Positions 18,153 through 27,514 of a stretch of DNA of 64,000 nt are shown here, in pieces; position 1 is the first letter of the stretch, and each line of letters starts with the position of its first letter. Made by a program: the position numbers and the translations under genes. The DNA lies in the NCBI GenBank assembly GCA_022825855.1, contig JAJDWB010000009.1:186001-250000 (forward strand). Reading direction: 5' to 3'. This DNA comes from Dehalococcoidia bacterium. Its GTDB lineage: Bacteria; Chloroflexota; Dehalococcoidia; Bin125. A model generated the notes under the pieces. That model saw only the letters and a list, made by a program, of their open reading frames with translations, was not told the DNA's origin and searched no databases.

Positions 18153-19394
18153 ATGGACGAGCGCATTGTGGTGACGGGGATGGGTGCGGTCACGGCGGTG
18201 GGCGCGACGGCGGCTCAGACCTGGCAATCGCTGGTCGCCGGACAGTCGGGCGTGCGGACCATTTCCATTTTCGATCCCTCCCGCCTCTCGGTGCGGATCG
18301 CGGCGGAGGTGTCGGACTGGAGACCGGACGACTACATGGCGCGCAAGGACGCGCGCCGCATGGATCGCTACTCCCAGTTCGCCATCGTCGCCTCGCAGGA
18401 GGCCGCCGCCGACGCCGGCTTCGATAGCGGATTCGACGGCTCCGACCGGGTCGGCGTGATGATCGGCACTGGCATCGGCGGGATCAGCACGACCCAGGAG
18501 CAATTCCGCATCCTCGACTCCCGCGGTCCCGATCGCGTATCGCCGTTCGCCGTGCCGATGATGCTGCCCAACATGGGCTCCGGACAGGTCTCGATCGCCC
18601 TGCAGGCGCGGGGACCCAATCTCGCGCCCATGTCGGCCTGCTCCTCCGCCGCCGACGCGTTCGGCCTCGCCGCCGAGACGATTCGCCGCAACGAAGCCGA
18701 TGTCATGGTGGTCGGCGGCGCGGAAGCGCCGCTCTGCGAGATGGCCGTGGCCGGTTTCGCCTCGGCGCGCGCGCTCTCGGGCCGCAATGAAGACCCTGCC
18801 GCCGCTTCGCGGCCCTTCGACGCCGAGCGCGACGGATTCGTCATGGGCGAAGGCGCAGCCGTGCTGGTGCTCGAGCGAGCCGAACACGCCCTCGCACGAG
18901 GGGCCGAGATCGTGGCCGAGCTCTGCGGCTACGGCTCGGTGGGCGACGCCTATCACATCACCCAGCCCGCAGAGGGCGGCGACGGCGGCGTCCGCGCCAT
19001 GTCGCTGGCGCTGGAGCGCTCCGACATCGAGCCGTCCGAGGTCGATTACATCAACGCGCACGGCACATCCACGCCGCTCAACGACAAGTTCGAGACGATG
19101 GCGATCAAGAGCGTCTTCGGCGAGTCGGCCTACGGTCTCTCCATCTCCTCGACCAAGTCGATGACCGGTCACCTCCTGGGAGCGGCGGGCGCCGTGGAAG
19201 CCGTGGCCACGGTCGAAGCGATCCGCTCGAACATGATTCCTCCGACGATCAACCTGCAGCATCCAGACCCCGACTGCGACCTCGACTACACGCCCAATGT
19301 CTGCCGCGAGCGCGAGGTTCGCGTCGCCATTTCCAACTCGATGGGCTTCGGCGGACACAACGCCTGCCTCGTCTTCAAGCGCTGGGACGGCTGA
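18153..19394 (+). CDS. fabF: Beta-ketoacyl-ACP synthase II
   Basis: FabF elongates acyl-ACP with malonyl-ACP in fatty acid synthesis. The nucleophile is C163 in SACSSAADAFG. The two catalytic histidines lie in NAHGTSTPLND and in MTGHLLGAAGAVEA, preceded by the STKS lysine segment. The protein is 413 residues, as expected. The ATG at 18153 has GGGGGAT 4-8 nt upstream; a TTG at 18141 is possible but weaker. acpS is only 3 kb away, so fatty-acid genes share this stretch. Confidence 0.93.
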   Translation: MDERIVVTGMGAVTAVGATAAQTWQSLVAGQSGVRTISIFDPSRLSVRIAAEVSDWRPDDYMARKDARRMDRYSQFAIVASQEAAADAGFDSGFDGSDRVGVMIGTGIGGISTTQEQFRILDSRGPDRVSPFAVPMMLPNMGSGQVSIALQARGPNLAPMSACSSAADAFGLAAETIRRNEADVMVVGGAEAPLCEMAVAGFASARALSGRNEDPAAASRPFDAERDGFVMGEGAAVLVLERAEHALARGAEIVAELCGYGSVGDAYHITQPAEGGDGGVRAMSLALERSDIEPSEVDYINAHGTSTPLNDKFETMAIKSVFGESAYGLSISSTKSMTGHLLGAAGAVEAVATVEAIRSNMIPPTINLQHPDPDCDLDYTPNVCREREVRVAISNSMGFGGHNACLVFKRWDG

Positions 19395-19421
19395 GCCGGG
19401 CGTCGGACAGGACCTGGAACC

Positions 19422-21146
19422 GTGGTGCGAGAGCGCTCGGACGGTTGGCTCGGCCGCACCTGGCAGATCGCCGAGCCGCACGACGCGCCGCCCATCGAAG
19501 GTCTCGACGCCCCCTCCTTCGTCGGCCGCCTGCTCAGGCGCCGCGGCGTCGACACGGTGCCCGCGGCCCAGGAGTTCCTCAATCCCGAGTGGTACCGACC
19601 GGCCGACACCGCGGTACTCGGCCAGTGGACCGAGGCGATCGATCGCATTCAGCTCGCCGCCGAACGCGGCGAACCGGTCGCGATCTACGGCGACTACGAC
19701 GTCGATGGGATCACCGGCACCGCAATCCTGACCGAGGCCCTGCGCGAGGTCGGCATCGACGCCCGGCCCTACATTCCGCACCGCGAGCGCGAGGGCTACG
19801 GCATTCAGGACGCCGCGCTGGCCCAACTGGCAGCCGGCGGCGCGCGCGTCCTGATCACCGCCGACTGCGGCATCACCGCGCTCAACGAGATCGCGGCCGC
19901 CCGCGACCGCCACGGCATGGACGTGATCGTGCTCGATCATCACGAGCCCGCCGACGCACTTCCCCAGGCCACGGCCATCGTCACGCCCAAGCTCGCGCCC
20001 AATGGACACCCGCTCTCCGAACTCTCGACCGGCGGGCTGGCCTATCGCTTCGCCCACGCGGTCGCCGAGCGGATGCAGTCGCCCGTGGACCAACGCCGCT
20101 GGCTCGATCTGGCGGCCATGTCGACGGTCGCCGATGTCGTCCCCCTGCGCGGCGAGAACCGCTGGATCGTGCACCAGGGACTGCGCGCGATCGCGGCGAC
20201 CGAGCGTCCCGGACTGCGCCAGCTCCTGCAATCGGGCCGCAGCCGCGCGCCGGTCGATACCGAGACGATCGGCTTCCAGATCGCGCCCAGGATCAACGCA
20301 GCCGGCCGTCTCGACGACGCCACCCTGGCGCTGGAAATGCTGATGGAGCGCGATCGCGAGTCGGCGCTGGAACTTGCGGCGCGCTTGAATCGGCTCAACG
20401 ATCAACGGCGGCGGCTCACCTCCGAGGCGATGGTCGACGCGCAGGCGCAGATTCAACGACAGCTCGATCCCGCAGGCCAGGCGCCGCTGGTGCTCTTCGT
20501 CGGCGGGCAGGACATCCACCACGGGATCGTCGGCATCGTCGCCGGACGCCTCGCCGACGAATGGTCGCGCCCGGCTTTTGCCTGGTCGCTGGTCGACGGC
20601 GAAGCGCGCGCCTCCGGCCGCAGCGCGGCCGGATTCGACCTCGTGCGAATGCTCGACGGCGCTCGCGACCTGCTGATTCGGGGCGGTGGACACGCGATGG
20701 CCGCCGGCTTCTCGGCGATGCCCCAACAGATGGGCGCGCTCATGGCCCGCTTCAACGACCTCGCCCAGGCGCAGCTCAACGCGGGCGAGGCCGGCGCCTG
20801 GGCCGCGCTGGAAGGCCGCACGGAGATCGACGCCCAGGTCCCGCTCTCGGCGCTGTCGCCGCAGATCGTCCACTGGATCGAACGTCTCGCACCCTTCGGC
20901 GAGAGCAACCCCGCGCCCGTCTTTCTCAGCAACGGGGTCCCCGTACGCAGCGTCAAGACCGTCGGCCAGGACGACGCGCATCTGCGCCTCGATCTGGACG
21001 GCTGGTCGGCCATCGGCTGGCGGCTGGGCAAGGCAGCCTCCCAGGTCCAGTCGCGCGTCGACCTCGTCTGGCGGCTGCGCCGCGGTCTCAGGGGCCGTCC
21101 CGAACTGGAAGTCATCGATCTGTCCGTGAGCGGCCAGGGCGCCTGA
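19422..21146 (+). CDS. recJ: Single-stranded-DNA-specific exonuclease
   Basis: RecJ degrades single-stranded DNA 5' to 3' in recombination and repair. DHH-family motifs are in order: YGDYDVDGITG, TADCGIT, VLDHHEP, then STVADVVPL, and in the DHHA1 part SGRSAAGFDLV and GGHAMAAGFS. The C-terminal OB-fold region (APFGESNPAPVF) is present. The GTG start at 19422 is the first codon of the frame after the fabF stop. Its 574 residues match the family. Confidence 0.93.
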   Translation: MVRERSDGWLGRTWQIAEPHDAPPIEGLDAPSFVGRLLRRRGVDTVPAAQEFLNPEWYRPADTAVLGQWTEAIDRIQLAAERGEPVAIYGDYDVDGITGTAILTEALREVGIDARPYIPHREREGYGIQDAALAQLAAGGARVLITADCGITALNEIAAARDRHGMDVIVLDHHEPADALPQATAIVTPKLAPNGHPLSELSTGGLAYRFAHAVAERMQSPVDQRRWLDLAAMSTVADVVPLRGENRWIVHQGLRAIAATERPGLRQLLQSGRSRAPVDTETIGFQIAPRINAAGRLDDATLALEMLMERDRESALELAARLNRLNDQRRRLTSEAMVDAQAQIQRQLDPAGQAPLVLFVGGQDIHHGIVGIVAGRLADEWSRPAFAWSLVDGEARASGRSAAGFDLVRMLDGARDLLIRGGGHAMAAGFSAMPQQMGALMARFNDLAQAQLNAGEAGAWAALEGRTEIDAQVPLSALSPQIVHWIERLAPFGESNPAPVFLSNGVPVRSVKTVGQDDAHLRLDLDGWSAIGWRLGKAASQVQSRVDLVWRLRRGLRGRPELEVIDLSVSGQGA

Positions 21147-21244
21147 CCTCATCCCCCATCAACAGACACGCCACGAGCGGCGGCCCGGGCCGCTGCATCC
21201 GTTAACCTGATTCACATTCGCGGCTGACTCAGAGAGGCGTCACT

Positions 21245-23206
21245 ATGGCTGTTCGCAACGTGGGAGTGGTGGGACACCAGGGTGCGGGCAAGACCACGCT
21301 GGTCGAGTCGCTGGCCTTCGCCATCGGTGCGACGACGCGGCTGGGACGGGTCGAGGACGGCAACACGATCGCCGACTACGACCCCGAAGAGCAGGAACGT
21401 GGAATGTCAATCTCGACCTCCCTGGTCTCCCTCGAACACGAGGGCGTGCGCATGAATCTGCTCGACGCCCCCGGCTACGCCGACTTCGTCGGCGAGCTCG
21501 TCGCCGCCATATCGGTCGTCGACGCGGTAATCGTGGTCGTCGACGCCTCCTCCGGCGTGCAAGTCGGCACCGAAACAGCCTGGCGCATGGCCGGCAAGCG
21601 CGGGATCCCCCGAGCAGTCGTAATCTCTCGCCTCGACCGCGACAACTCGTCCTTCGAGGACGCTCTCGCCTCGGTCCAGTCCATCCTCGGTTCCGAGTGC
21701 CAGCCGCTGTACCTCCCCAACGCCTCCGAAGCATCCTTCTCCGAGCTGACCGACGTCCTCGCCGATCCAGACGCCGACGGCCGCGAGGGCCTGATCGAGC
21801 AGATCGTCGAAGCCGACGAAGACCTGATGATGCTCTACCTGGAAGACGAACAGATTGAAGAAGACGACCTGCGGGCCGCGCTGAAGACGGCCGTCCTGGC
21901 CGGTTCGCTGGCCCCGGTGCTGCCCAACTCAGCCGCCGGCGGCATCGGCGCGGGCGAGCTGTTGCGGCTGATCGCCGAAGCGCTGCCCGATCCCTCCGAG
22001 GCGCCGCCGATTGCCGAAGGCCTCGAAGACAGCGGCGAGCCCGCCGCGTTCGTCTTCAAGACCACGGCCGACGAGTTCGTCGGGCGGCTCTCGTACCTAC
22101 GCGTCGTCTCCGGTTCGATCGGCGGCGACGCCCATCTCGACAACGCGCAAAGTGGCGAAGACGAGCGCCTCACCGGCTTGTCGCGCGCCGCAGGCAAGAC
22201 CTTGACCGCGGTCTCCGAGCTGGCCGCCGGCGACATCGGCGTCGTCACCAAGCTGCAGCACACAACCACCTTCAACACGCTGCGAGCCAAAGGCTCCAGC
22301 CTGCTCGTGCCCGCGCCCGATATGCCGCTGCCAATCTTCGCCGCCGCGGTCGAACCCAAGACCAAGGCCGATGTCGACAAGCTGGGACCGTCCCTGGCCA
22401 GGCTGGTCGAGGGCGACCCGACCTTGCAGATCGAACGCGACCGCGACTCCGGCGAGACGATCCTCAGCGGTCTGAGCGAGTCGCACGTCCAGCTCTCCGC
22501 AGGGCGCCTGTTCAGCAAGTACCACGTCGAGGTTGAGATCAAGGATCGGCAGGTCCCCTACCGCGAGACGGTCACCACCACCGGACAGGCCGAGTACCTG
22601 CACAAGAAGCAGACCGGCGGCAGCGGCCAGTACGCCCGCGTCGCGCTGCGGGTCGAGCCGCAGCCTCGCGGCGCCGGCTTCGAGTTCAGCGACGAGATCG
22701 TCGGCGGCGCAGTCCCGCGCAACTACATTCCGGCGGTCGAGAAGGGCGTGGTCGAGTCGCTCCCCAGAGGAGTCTTCCCGCTCACCGACCTGCGCGTCAC
22801 GCTCTACGACGGCAAGCACCACGATGTCGACTCGTCGGAGATGGCCTTCAAGCTGGCCGCCTCACAGGCGCTCAAGGAAAGCGTCTCCAGCGCGCGTCCC
22901 ATCCTGCTGGAGCCGATCCAGACCTTCCGCATCACCGCACCCGAGTCGTCCACCGGCGACATCATCAGCGACCTCAACTCACGCCGCGCCCGCGTGTTGG
23001 GCATGGAACCTGCCGACGAACCGCCCGCATCCTCGGTCGTCATCGCCGAAGGCCCGATGGCCGAGTTCCTGCACTACGCGACCGATCTGCGCTCGATGAC
23101 CGGCGGTCGCGGCACCTTCACCTGGCAGTTCGACCGCTACGACCAGGTTCCCGAGCACGTCGCCCAGAAGGTCCGCCAGGACGCCGAGGCCGCCGCAGCC
23201 GGCTAA
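21245..23206 (+). CDS. Elongation factor G-like protein (EF-G2 type)
   Basis: The 653-residue translational GTPase is shorter than housekeeping EF-G. G1 is GHQGAGKTT, the switch I region reads EEQERGMSIST (ERGITI in EF-G), and G3 is DAPGYADF. The guanine-specificity motif usually NKxD reads SRLD, an unusual change. Domain II to V blocks follow, with RGAGFEFSDEIVGGAVPRNYIPAVEKG. It has the usual EF-G C-terminal domains. EF-G2-like proteins have been linked to recycling or stress, but none of this can be read from the sequence. Confidence 0.85.
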   Translation: MAVRNVGVVGHQGAGKTTLVESLAFAIGATTRLGRVEDGNTIADYDPEEQERGMSISTSLVSLEHEGVRMNLLDAPGYADFVGELVAAISVVDAVIVVVDASSGVQVGTETAWRMAGKRGIPRAVVISRLDRDNSSFEDALASVQSILGSECQPLYLPNASEASFSELTDVLADPDADGREGLIEQIVEADEDLMMLYLEDEQIEEDDLRAALKTAVLAGSLAPVLPNSAAGGIGAGELLRLIAEALPDPSEAPPIAEGLEDSGEPAAFVFKTTADEFVGRLSYLRVVSGSIGGDAHLDNAQSGEDERLTGLSRAAGKTLTAVSELAAGDIGVVTKLQHTTTFNTLRAKGSSLLVPAPDMPLPIFAAAVEPKTKADVDKLGPSLARLVEGDPTLQIERDRDSGETILSGLSESHVQLSAGRLFSKYHVEVEIKDRQVPYRETVTTTGQAEYLHKKQTGGSGQYARVALRVEPQPRGAGFEFSDEIVGGAVPRNYIPAVEKGVVESLPRGVFPLTDLRVTLYDGKHHDVDSSEMAFKLAASQALKESVSSARPILLEPIQTFRITAPESSTGDIISDLNSRRARVLGMEPADEPPASSVVIAEGPMAEFLHYATDLRSMTGGRGTFTWQFDRYDQVPEHVAQKVRQDAEAAAAG

Positions 23207-24048
23207 TCCGACCGCGGCCGCAGCTCGAACACCATGCGGATCCGCGAGGTCACAGACTCGCTGCCGCCGAACACCGGCGTCGGCTCGAAGCCGTCATCGG
23301 CAAACGCCGCTTCCGCCGATTCCTCGACGACGCGTGACGCCGTCAGGCTGCCGATCGGGCTGAGCTCTACGACTCGCACGATCTCGTACCCCATGTGATC
23401 GGCGATCGAGTCGGCGGTCGACTGCGCATCGTCGATCGCGTCCAGCAGCGCCAGCCGCTCCGCTTCGGCCCGGCCCGACGCGGTGAAGTCAAGCCCGTCG
23501 AAGTGCAGGCCGTCGCCACCGGCGCCAATCACCAGGTCGACCAGTCCACCGGCGAACCCGGTGCCGCGAATCGCAATCTGCAGCCGGTACTCGTACTCCC
23601 AGCCTCGCAGCACGCGGCCTGATTCGGTCCAGTCCCAGACCTGACCGAGTCGGAATCCGACCGTCTGCAATCCGTTGGGCGAGATGCAGGTCGGGTCCGC
23701 CGTGTGATCGGCATGCTCCGGCTCGCCTGGCGTGCAACTCTCCACGACGGCGTCGCGGATCGCGTTGACCACGAGCACGCCCGCCTGGCGAGCTTCCAAC
23801 GCGGAATCGCGCTCGATCACCACCCTGAACCGCGCCACCGCGCCGTCGTAGGCCACCGTCCGCGAGGCAACGCCGTCGATTGTCAGCGTGGTCAACTCTT
23901 CCTCGGAGGAGGGAACCAGCTTCAGGTCGTACTCCTGATCGGCGCTGACCCTGAGCGCGCCCGCGATCAACAGCGCGGCCGTGACCGCCAGCAGCGCGAG
24001 CAATGCCAGCAGTCGCCCCGATGTCGCATGCAGTGCCGTGAACTTCAT
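23203..24048 (-). CDS. Secreted SIMPL-domain (DUF541) protein
   Basis: The 281-residue protein has a signal/anchor sequence (LLALLALLAVTAALLIAGAL) and then the SIMPL pattern: TLTIDGVASRTVAYDGAVAR, a helix with AVVESCT, a strand WEYEYRLQIAI, and a helix rich in Ala/Asp followed by GYEIVRVVELSP. This family is found outside the cytoplasmic membrane and has no settled function. It converges with the EF-G-like gene, the two stop codons overlapping by 4 nt. Confidence 0.75.
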   Translation of the reverse strand: MKFTALHATSGRLLALLALLAVTAALLIAGALRVSADQEYDLKLVPSSEEELTTLTIDGVASRTVAYDGAVARFRVVIERDSALEARQAGVLVVNAIRDAVVESCTPGEPEHADHTADPTCISPNGLQTVGFRLGQVWDWTESGRVLRGWEYEYRLQIAIRGTGFAGGLVDLVIGAGGDGLHFDGLDFTASGRAEAERLALLDAIDDAQSTADSIADHMGYEIVRVVELSPIGSLTASRVVEESAEAAFADDGFEPTPVFGGSESVTSRIRMVFELRPRSD

Positions 24049-24118
24049 ACCCTGACCCTTTCGCGATCTGCCGCTGAAGTGCTGCCGAAGTGCCGCTCAG
24101 CGCGGCCCCTCACCTACA

Positions 24119-24862
24119 TTACGTCTGCAACGGCTCAGTTGTTCCGTCCAGGTGCCGAGCGAAGAAGTCGAGCATCGTCTCCCAGGCCGACTCCGCCGAC
24201 TCCTCGTGATGACCAACGGACATCGGAGAAAGTCGAACAAACAACGACTGCAGCCCCTGGTACTGACTCATGAACGAGTGTCCGGCCCCCGCGTACACCT
24301 TGATCTCATGCTCCATGCCGAGTTCATCCAGATGCCCACGCAACCGCTCGGCTTGCCCCACGAACACGCGGTCCCGCTCCCCGTATCCCGCAAAGACCGG
24401 ACAGATCCCCTCCAGCGCCTCAACCTCCCGAGGCACCGCGCCGTAGAAATCCGCCGCGACGCCGATCGGCGACCGCGCCGCGTGCAGGATCGCAAACCCG
24501 CCGCCCAGGCAAAACCCGGCCACCGCTAACCGCGACTCGTCGACATCCTCGCGTTCGGCCAGCCATACCCGCGCCGTCTCAATGTCATCGAAGGCGCGCC
24601 CCGAGCCGCTGCGCAGCGCCCGCATCGTCCGACGAATACAGATCGGCTTCGCCCGTGGTCCGACCGAATAGAGATCCGGCGCCAGCGCCACGTACCCGTG
24701 TTCGGCAAACCGACGCGCAATCCGCCGGATGTCGTCGTTGAGCCCAAACAGTTCGTGCAGGACCAGCACCCCGGGCCGTGGGCCCTCGGACGACTCCGGC
24801 GACGCCAGGTATGCGGATAGAACACCATCGCCTGTCGGAATGCGCACGGATTGGGTCGGCAT
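24119..24862 (-). CDS. Dienelactone hydrolase family protein
   Basis: The 247-residue alpha/beta hydrolase has a cysteine nucleophile, C118 in AGFCLGGG, as in dienelactone hydrolase. The acid is in the YGERDRVF segment and the histidine in AGAGHSF. The N-terminal half has GVLVLHELFGLNDDIRRIA. Many relatives hydrolyse other esters, so the natural substrate is open. The protein has no signal peptide. It diverges from the enoyl-CoA hydratase-like gene. Confidence 0.85.
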   Translation of the reverse strand: MPTQSVRIPTGDGVLSAYLASPESSEGPRPGVLVLHELFGLNDDIRRIARRFAEHGYVALAPDLYSVGPRAKPICIRRTMRALRSGSGRAFDDIETARVWLAEREDVDESRLAVAGFCLGGGFAILHAARSPIGVAADFYGAVPREVEALEGICPVFAGYGERDRVFVGQAERLRGHLDELGMEHEIKVYAGAGHSFMSQYQGLQSLFVRLSPMSVGHHEESAESAWETMLDFFARHLDGTTEPLQT

Positions 24863-24938
24863 CAGCCACCTCCTGATCTCGCGATAGCCTGCGGATGATA
24901 CGGCTCGCGTGAGCCAACACTAGCGAAGGATTGGCACA

Positions 24939-25724
24939 GTGGCTGACTACGACACCCTCGGATACGAGGTCGCCGACGGCGTGGCGACAATCACCATCAA
25001 CCGGCCCGAGGCCGCCAACTCGCTCTCGTTGGACATGTGCCGCGAGCTGATGGACGCGTCGATCCAGGTGGACGACGACCCCGACGTACGCGCCGTCGTC
25101 TTCCGCGGCTCGGGACGATTCTTCTGCACCGGCGCCGATCTGCGCGGATTTCCCCCGGCCGGTCCCGAGATGGCGACCTACGTCAAGGAAATGACCACCT
25201 ACCTCCACGCCGCGGTCTCGCGATTCGCCCGCATGGACCCGCCGATGATTACCGCTATCAATGGCACCTGCGCCGGCGCGGGCATGAGCCTCGCCCTGAT
25301 CGGCGACCTCGCCCTGGCCGGTGAGTCCTCCCGCTTCACCATGGCCTACTCCCGCATCGGCCTCACGCCCGACGGTTCCTCCACTTACTTCCTGCCCCGG
25401 CTCGTCGGCCTGCGCCGCGCGATTGAACTCTGCCTCACCAACCGCATGCTTTCCGCCCAGGAAGCGCTGGACTGGGGCATGATCAACCGCATCGTGCCTG
25501 ACGACGAACTGCACACGTCCGCCCACGAACTCGCCGCGCAGCTCGCCGCCGGCCCGACCGAATCGATCGGCGCAGCCAAGCGCCTCTACCACCTGTCCTG
25601 GAACGAGGGCCTCGAAACGCAGATGGAGTGGGAGACGCGAGCGATCACCGAAGCCGCGCGCCGCCCCGAGGCCAGGGAAGGCCTGACCGCCTTCTTCGAG
25701 AAGCGCGACCCGGTCTTTCGCTAG
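24939..25724 (+). CDS. Enoyl-CoA hydratase/isomerase family protein
   Basis: The 261-residue crotonase-fold enzyme shows TITINRPEAANSLS, the oxyanion-hole strand AVVFRGSGRFFCTGADL, INGTCAGAGMSLALIGDLALA and YSRIGLTPDGSSTYFLPRLV. Crotonases act on acyl-CoA thioesters as hydratases, isomerases or hydrolases. The catalytic glutamates of the classical hydratase are not clearly placed, and the Asp in GLTPDGSS suggests an isomerase-like member. GTG start with GCGAAGGA upstream. It fits with the CoA-transferases and hotdog enzymes at 39-42 kb and 47-53 kb. Confidence 0.85.
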   Translation: MADYDTLGYEVADGVATITINRPEAANSLSLDMCRELMDASIQVDDDPDVRAVVFRGSGRFFCTGADLRGFPPAGPEMATYVKEMTTYLHAAVSRFARMDPPMITAINGTCAGAGMSLALIGDLALAGESSRFTMAYSRIGLTPDGSSTYFLPRLVGLRRAIELCLTNRMLSAQEALDWGMINRIVPDDELHTSAHELAAQLAAGPTESIGAAKRLYHLSWNEGLETQMEWETRAITEAARRPEAREGLTAFFEKRDPVFR

Positions 25725-25763
25725 TCCGGACCAGAACCCCGGCAGAGCTCCGGAGTCCAATCC

Positions 25764-26192
25764 ATGTCCGACGCCGACGATCCCCTCCTCGCCTTCCTCC
25801 ACGGCGAACTCGAGCAGATCGAGGATGCCGTGGGCTTCAGCCAACTGTTGGCGCTGCCCACGATCCCGCTCGAAGCGTCGCACGGCGAGTCGCAGACCTT
25901 GAGCTGGTCCTACCGCTTCACCTGGCAGGAGGTCGAGCGCAGCCGCCGATACGTGCTCCCGCTGGATCGCGAACGCGCGCGCGCAGCCCGGCGTCCGGCC
26001 GTCGAGCAGATTGTCCGCCGGCTCGAATCACAATTGGACGGCGAAGTTGCGGGACACGCCTTGCCCGTCGGCGACCTCCGCCGGCGGGTCAGCCTGAACG
26101 CAATCCTCAACGTCTATGCCGTCCAGGAGTCGATCGACGTCGGTCCGCTGCAGACCTGGCCACCGCCGACGACGCAGGCCGGCGACGAGTAG
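25764..26192 (+). CDS. Hypothetical protein (142 aa)
   Basis: The acidic N-terminal helix (DDPLLAFLHGELEQIEDAVG) is followed by a stretch with TLSWSYRFTWQEVERSRRYV and a C-terminal part with VSLNAILNVYAVQES. There is no signal peptide or membrane helix. It stands alone between the enoyl-CoA hydratase-like gene and the alcohol dehydrogenase gene. I do not recognise the family. Confidence 0.5.
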   Translation: MSDADDPLLAFLHGELEQIEDAVGFSQLLALPTIPLEASHGESQTLSWSYRFTWQEVERSRRYVLPLDRERARAARRPAVEQIVRRLESQLDGEVAGHALPVGDLRRRVSLNAILNVYAVQESIDVGPLQTWPPPTTQAGDE

Positions 26193-26254
26193 CATTGCGG
26201 GCAAGCAACCGCTCGTCAGTCTCTATCGGCAGTTGCACTAGGAAGGAACCGGAC

Positions 26255-27298
26255 ATGAAAGCTGTGGTGATGGAAGGCGTCCGCCAGCCCCTGGTGGTGC
26301 GAGATTTCCCCGATCCCGTGATTGGCCCGAAGGACGCGCTCGTGCGGGTCGAGGCCTGCGGCGTCTGCCGCTCCGACTGGCACCTCTGGCAGGGCGACCT
26401 CTCCTGGGTCGGATTCGAGCTGCCCATTCCCTGTGTGCTGGGACATGAGTGGGCGGGCACGGTCGAAGCGGTCGGCGACGACGTCGAACACATCCGCCCC
26501 GGCATGCGCGTGCTCACACCGTTCCACAACGGCTGCGGCAACTGCCAGATCTGCCGCAGCGGCCTGCCCAACATCTGCGACACCCAGGGCGGATTCGCCG
26601 GCGGCTTCGCCCAGAAGGCGGCCATCTACAACGCCGACTTCAACGCCATCCCGCTGCCCGACAACGTCTCCTTCGAGGCCGGCGCGGCCATGGGCTGCCG
26701 CTTCATGACCTCCTACCACGGCGTCGCCGACCGCGGCGAGGTCTCGGGCGGCGACTGGGTCGTGGTCAACGGCTGCGGCGGCATCGGCCTCTCGGCCGTG
26801 CAGGTCGCCGCCTCGCTTGGCGCGCAGGTCATCGCCGTCGACCTCGAGGAAGGCAAGCTCTCCCTCGCCCGCTCCCAGGGCGCCGTCGAGACAATCAACG
26901 CGCTGGAACACGATGTGCCCGCCAGGGTCCGCGAGATCACCGACGGCGGAGCCAACGTCTCCGTCGACGCGCTCGGCATCAAGGCGACGATGCTCAACTC
27001 GGTCAACTCCCTGCGCAAAGGCGGCGTCCACGTCCAGATCGGCATCACCTCGGCCGACGAAGCGGGAGAAGTCGGCCTGCCGATCGACTTCATCACCATG
27101 TCCGAGATCGAGTTCCGCGGCTCGCTGGGCCTGCCCAACCAGAACTACCCCTCGATGCTCAACATGGTCGCCTCGGGCAAACTGCAGCCCGAGACCATCG
27201 TCTCCGAGACCATCTCGATCGACCAGGTCCCCGAGGTCGTCGAGTCGATGACCACCTTCCAGACCACCGGCTTCGTCACCATCACGGACTTTGCCTAG
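26255..27298 (+). CDS. Zinc-dependent alcohol dehydrogenase family protein
   Basis: The 347-residue medium-chain dehydrogenase has the catalytic zinc ligand block EACGVCRSDWHLW (C35, C38) and GHEW (63-66). The structural zinc loop CGNCQICRSGLPNIC carries C94, C97, C100 and C108. The Rossmann turn is VNGCGGIGLSAVQVAA. The natural substrate is an alcohol or aldehyde but cannot be named. The start at 26255 has GGAAGGAACC upstream; a longer open frame is not a real extension. Confidence 0.88.
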   Translation: MKAVVMEGVRQPLVVRDFPDPVIGPKDALVRVEACGVCRSDWHLWQGDLSWVGFELPIPCVLGHEWAGTVEAVGDDVEHIRPGMRVLTPFHNGCGNCQICRSGLPNICDTQGGFAGGFAQKAAIYNADFNAIPLPDNVSFEAGAAMGCRFMTSYHGVADRGEVSGGDWVVVNGCGGIGLSAVQVAASLGAQVIAVDLEEGKLSLARSQGAVETINALEHDVPARVREITDGGANVSVDALGIKATMLNSVNSLRKGGVHVQIGITSADEAGEVGLPIDFITMSEIEFRGSLGLPNQNYPSMLNMVASGKLQPETIVSETISIDQVPEVVESMTTFQTTGFVTITDFA

Positions 27299-27345
27299 GC
27301 GTCGATTCACCTCGGGACAGTTGCGCGAAGTCCCAGATTTGAGTC

Positions 27346-27409
27346 GCCCCCGCGCAGGCGGGGGCCCGATGTCCAGGTGGGCGCTCGCTGGCCCCGCCTG
27401 CGCGGGGCC
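27346..27409. repeat. Inverted pair of REP-like palindromes
   Basis: Two perfect hairpins: GCCCCCGC-GCAG-GCGGGGGC (27346-27365) and GGCCCCGC-CTGC-GCGGGGCC (27390-27409), with about 24 bp between them. The loops GCAG and CTGC are complementary, so the pair faces head to head like a BIME. The same GCAG-loop hairpin recurs at 46625 and 52936. They lie in a 216-bp gap (27299-27514) that holds no gene I can see. Confidence 0.7.
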
Positions 27410-27514
27410 GACGTTGGTAGGTAAACGCGCAGTTCTCCGCGGGGAGAATGGTTGTGCGGGAGCGGCACCAGTGCGTTGACGATTGGGGCTGCGATAGCTT
27501 CGGGAGACACAGCC

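Noticed and set aside
18150-21152. A 1000-codon open frame on the minus strand
   Set aside because: It is antisense to fabF and recJ, which have full family motifs. High GC makes long open antisense frames; composition is Asp/Gly/Arg repeats without motifs.
27340-27410. CRISPR repeats
   Set aside because: Only two palindromes in opposite direction, no spacers and no cas genes.
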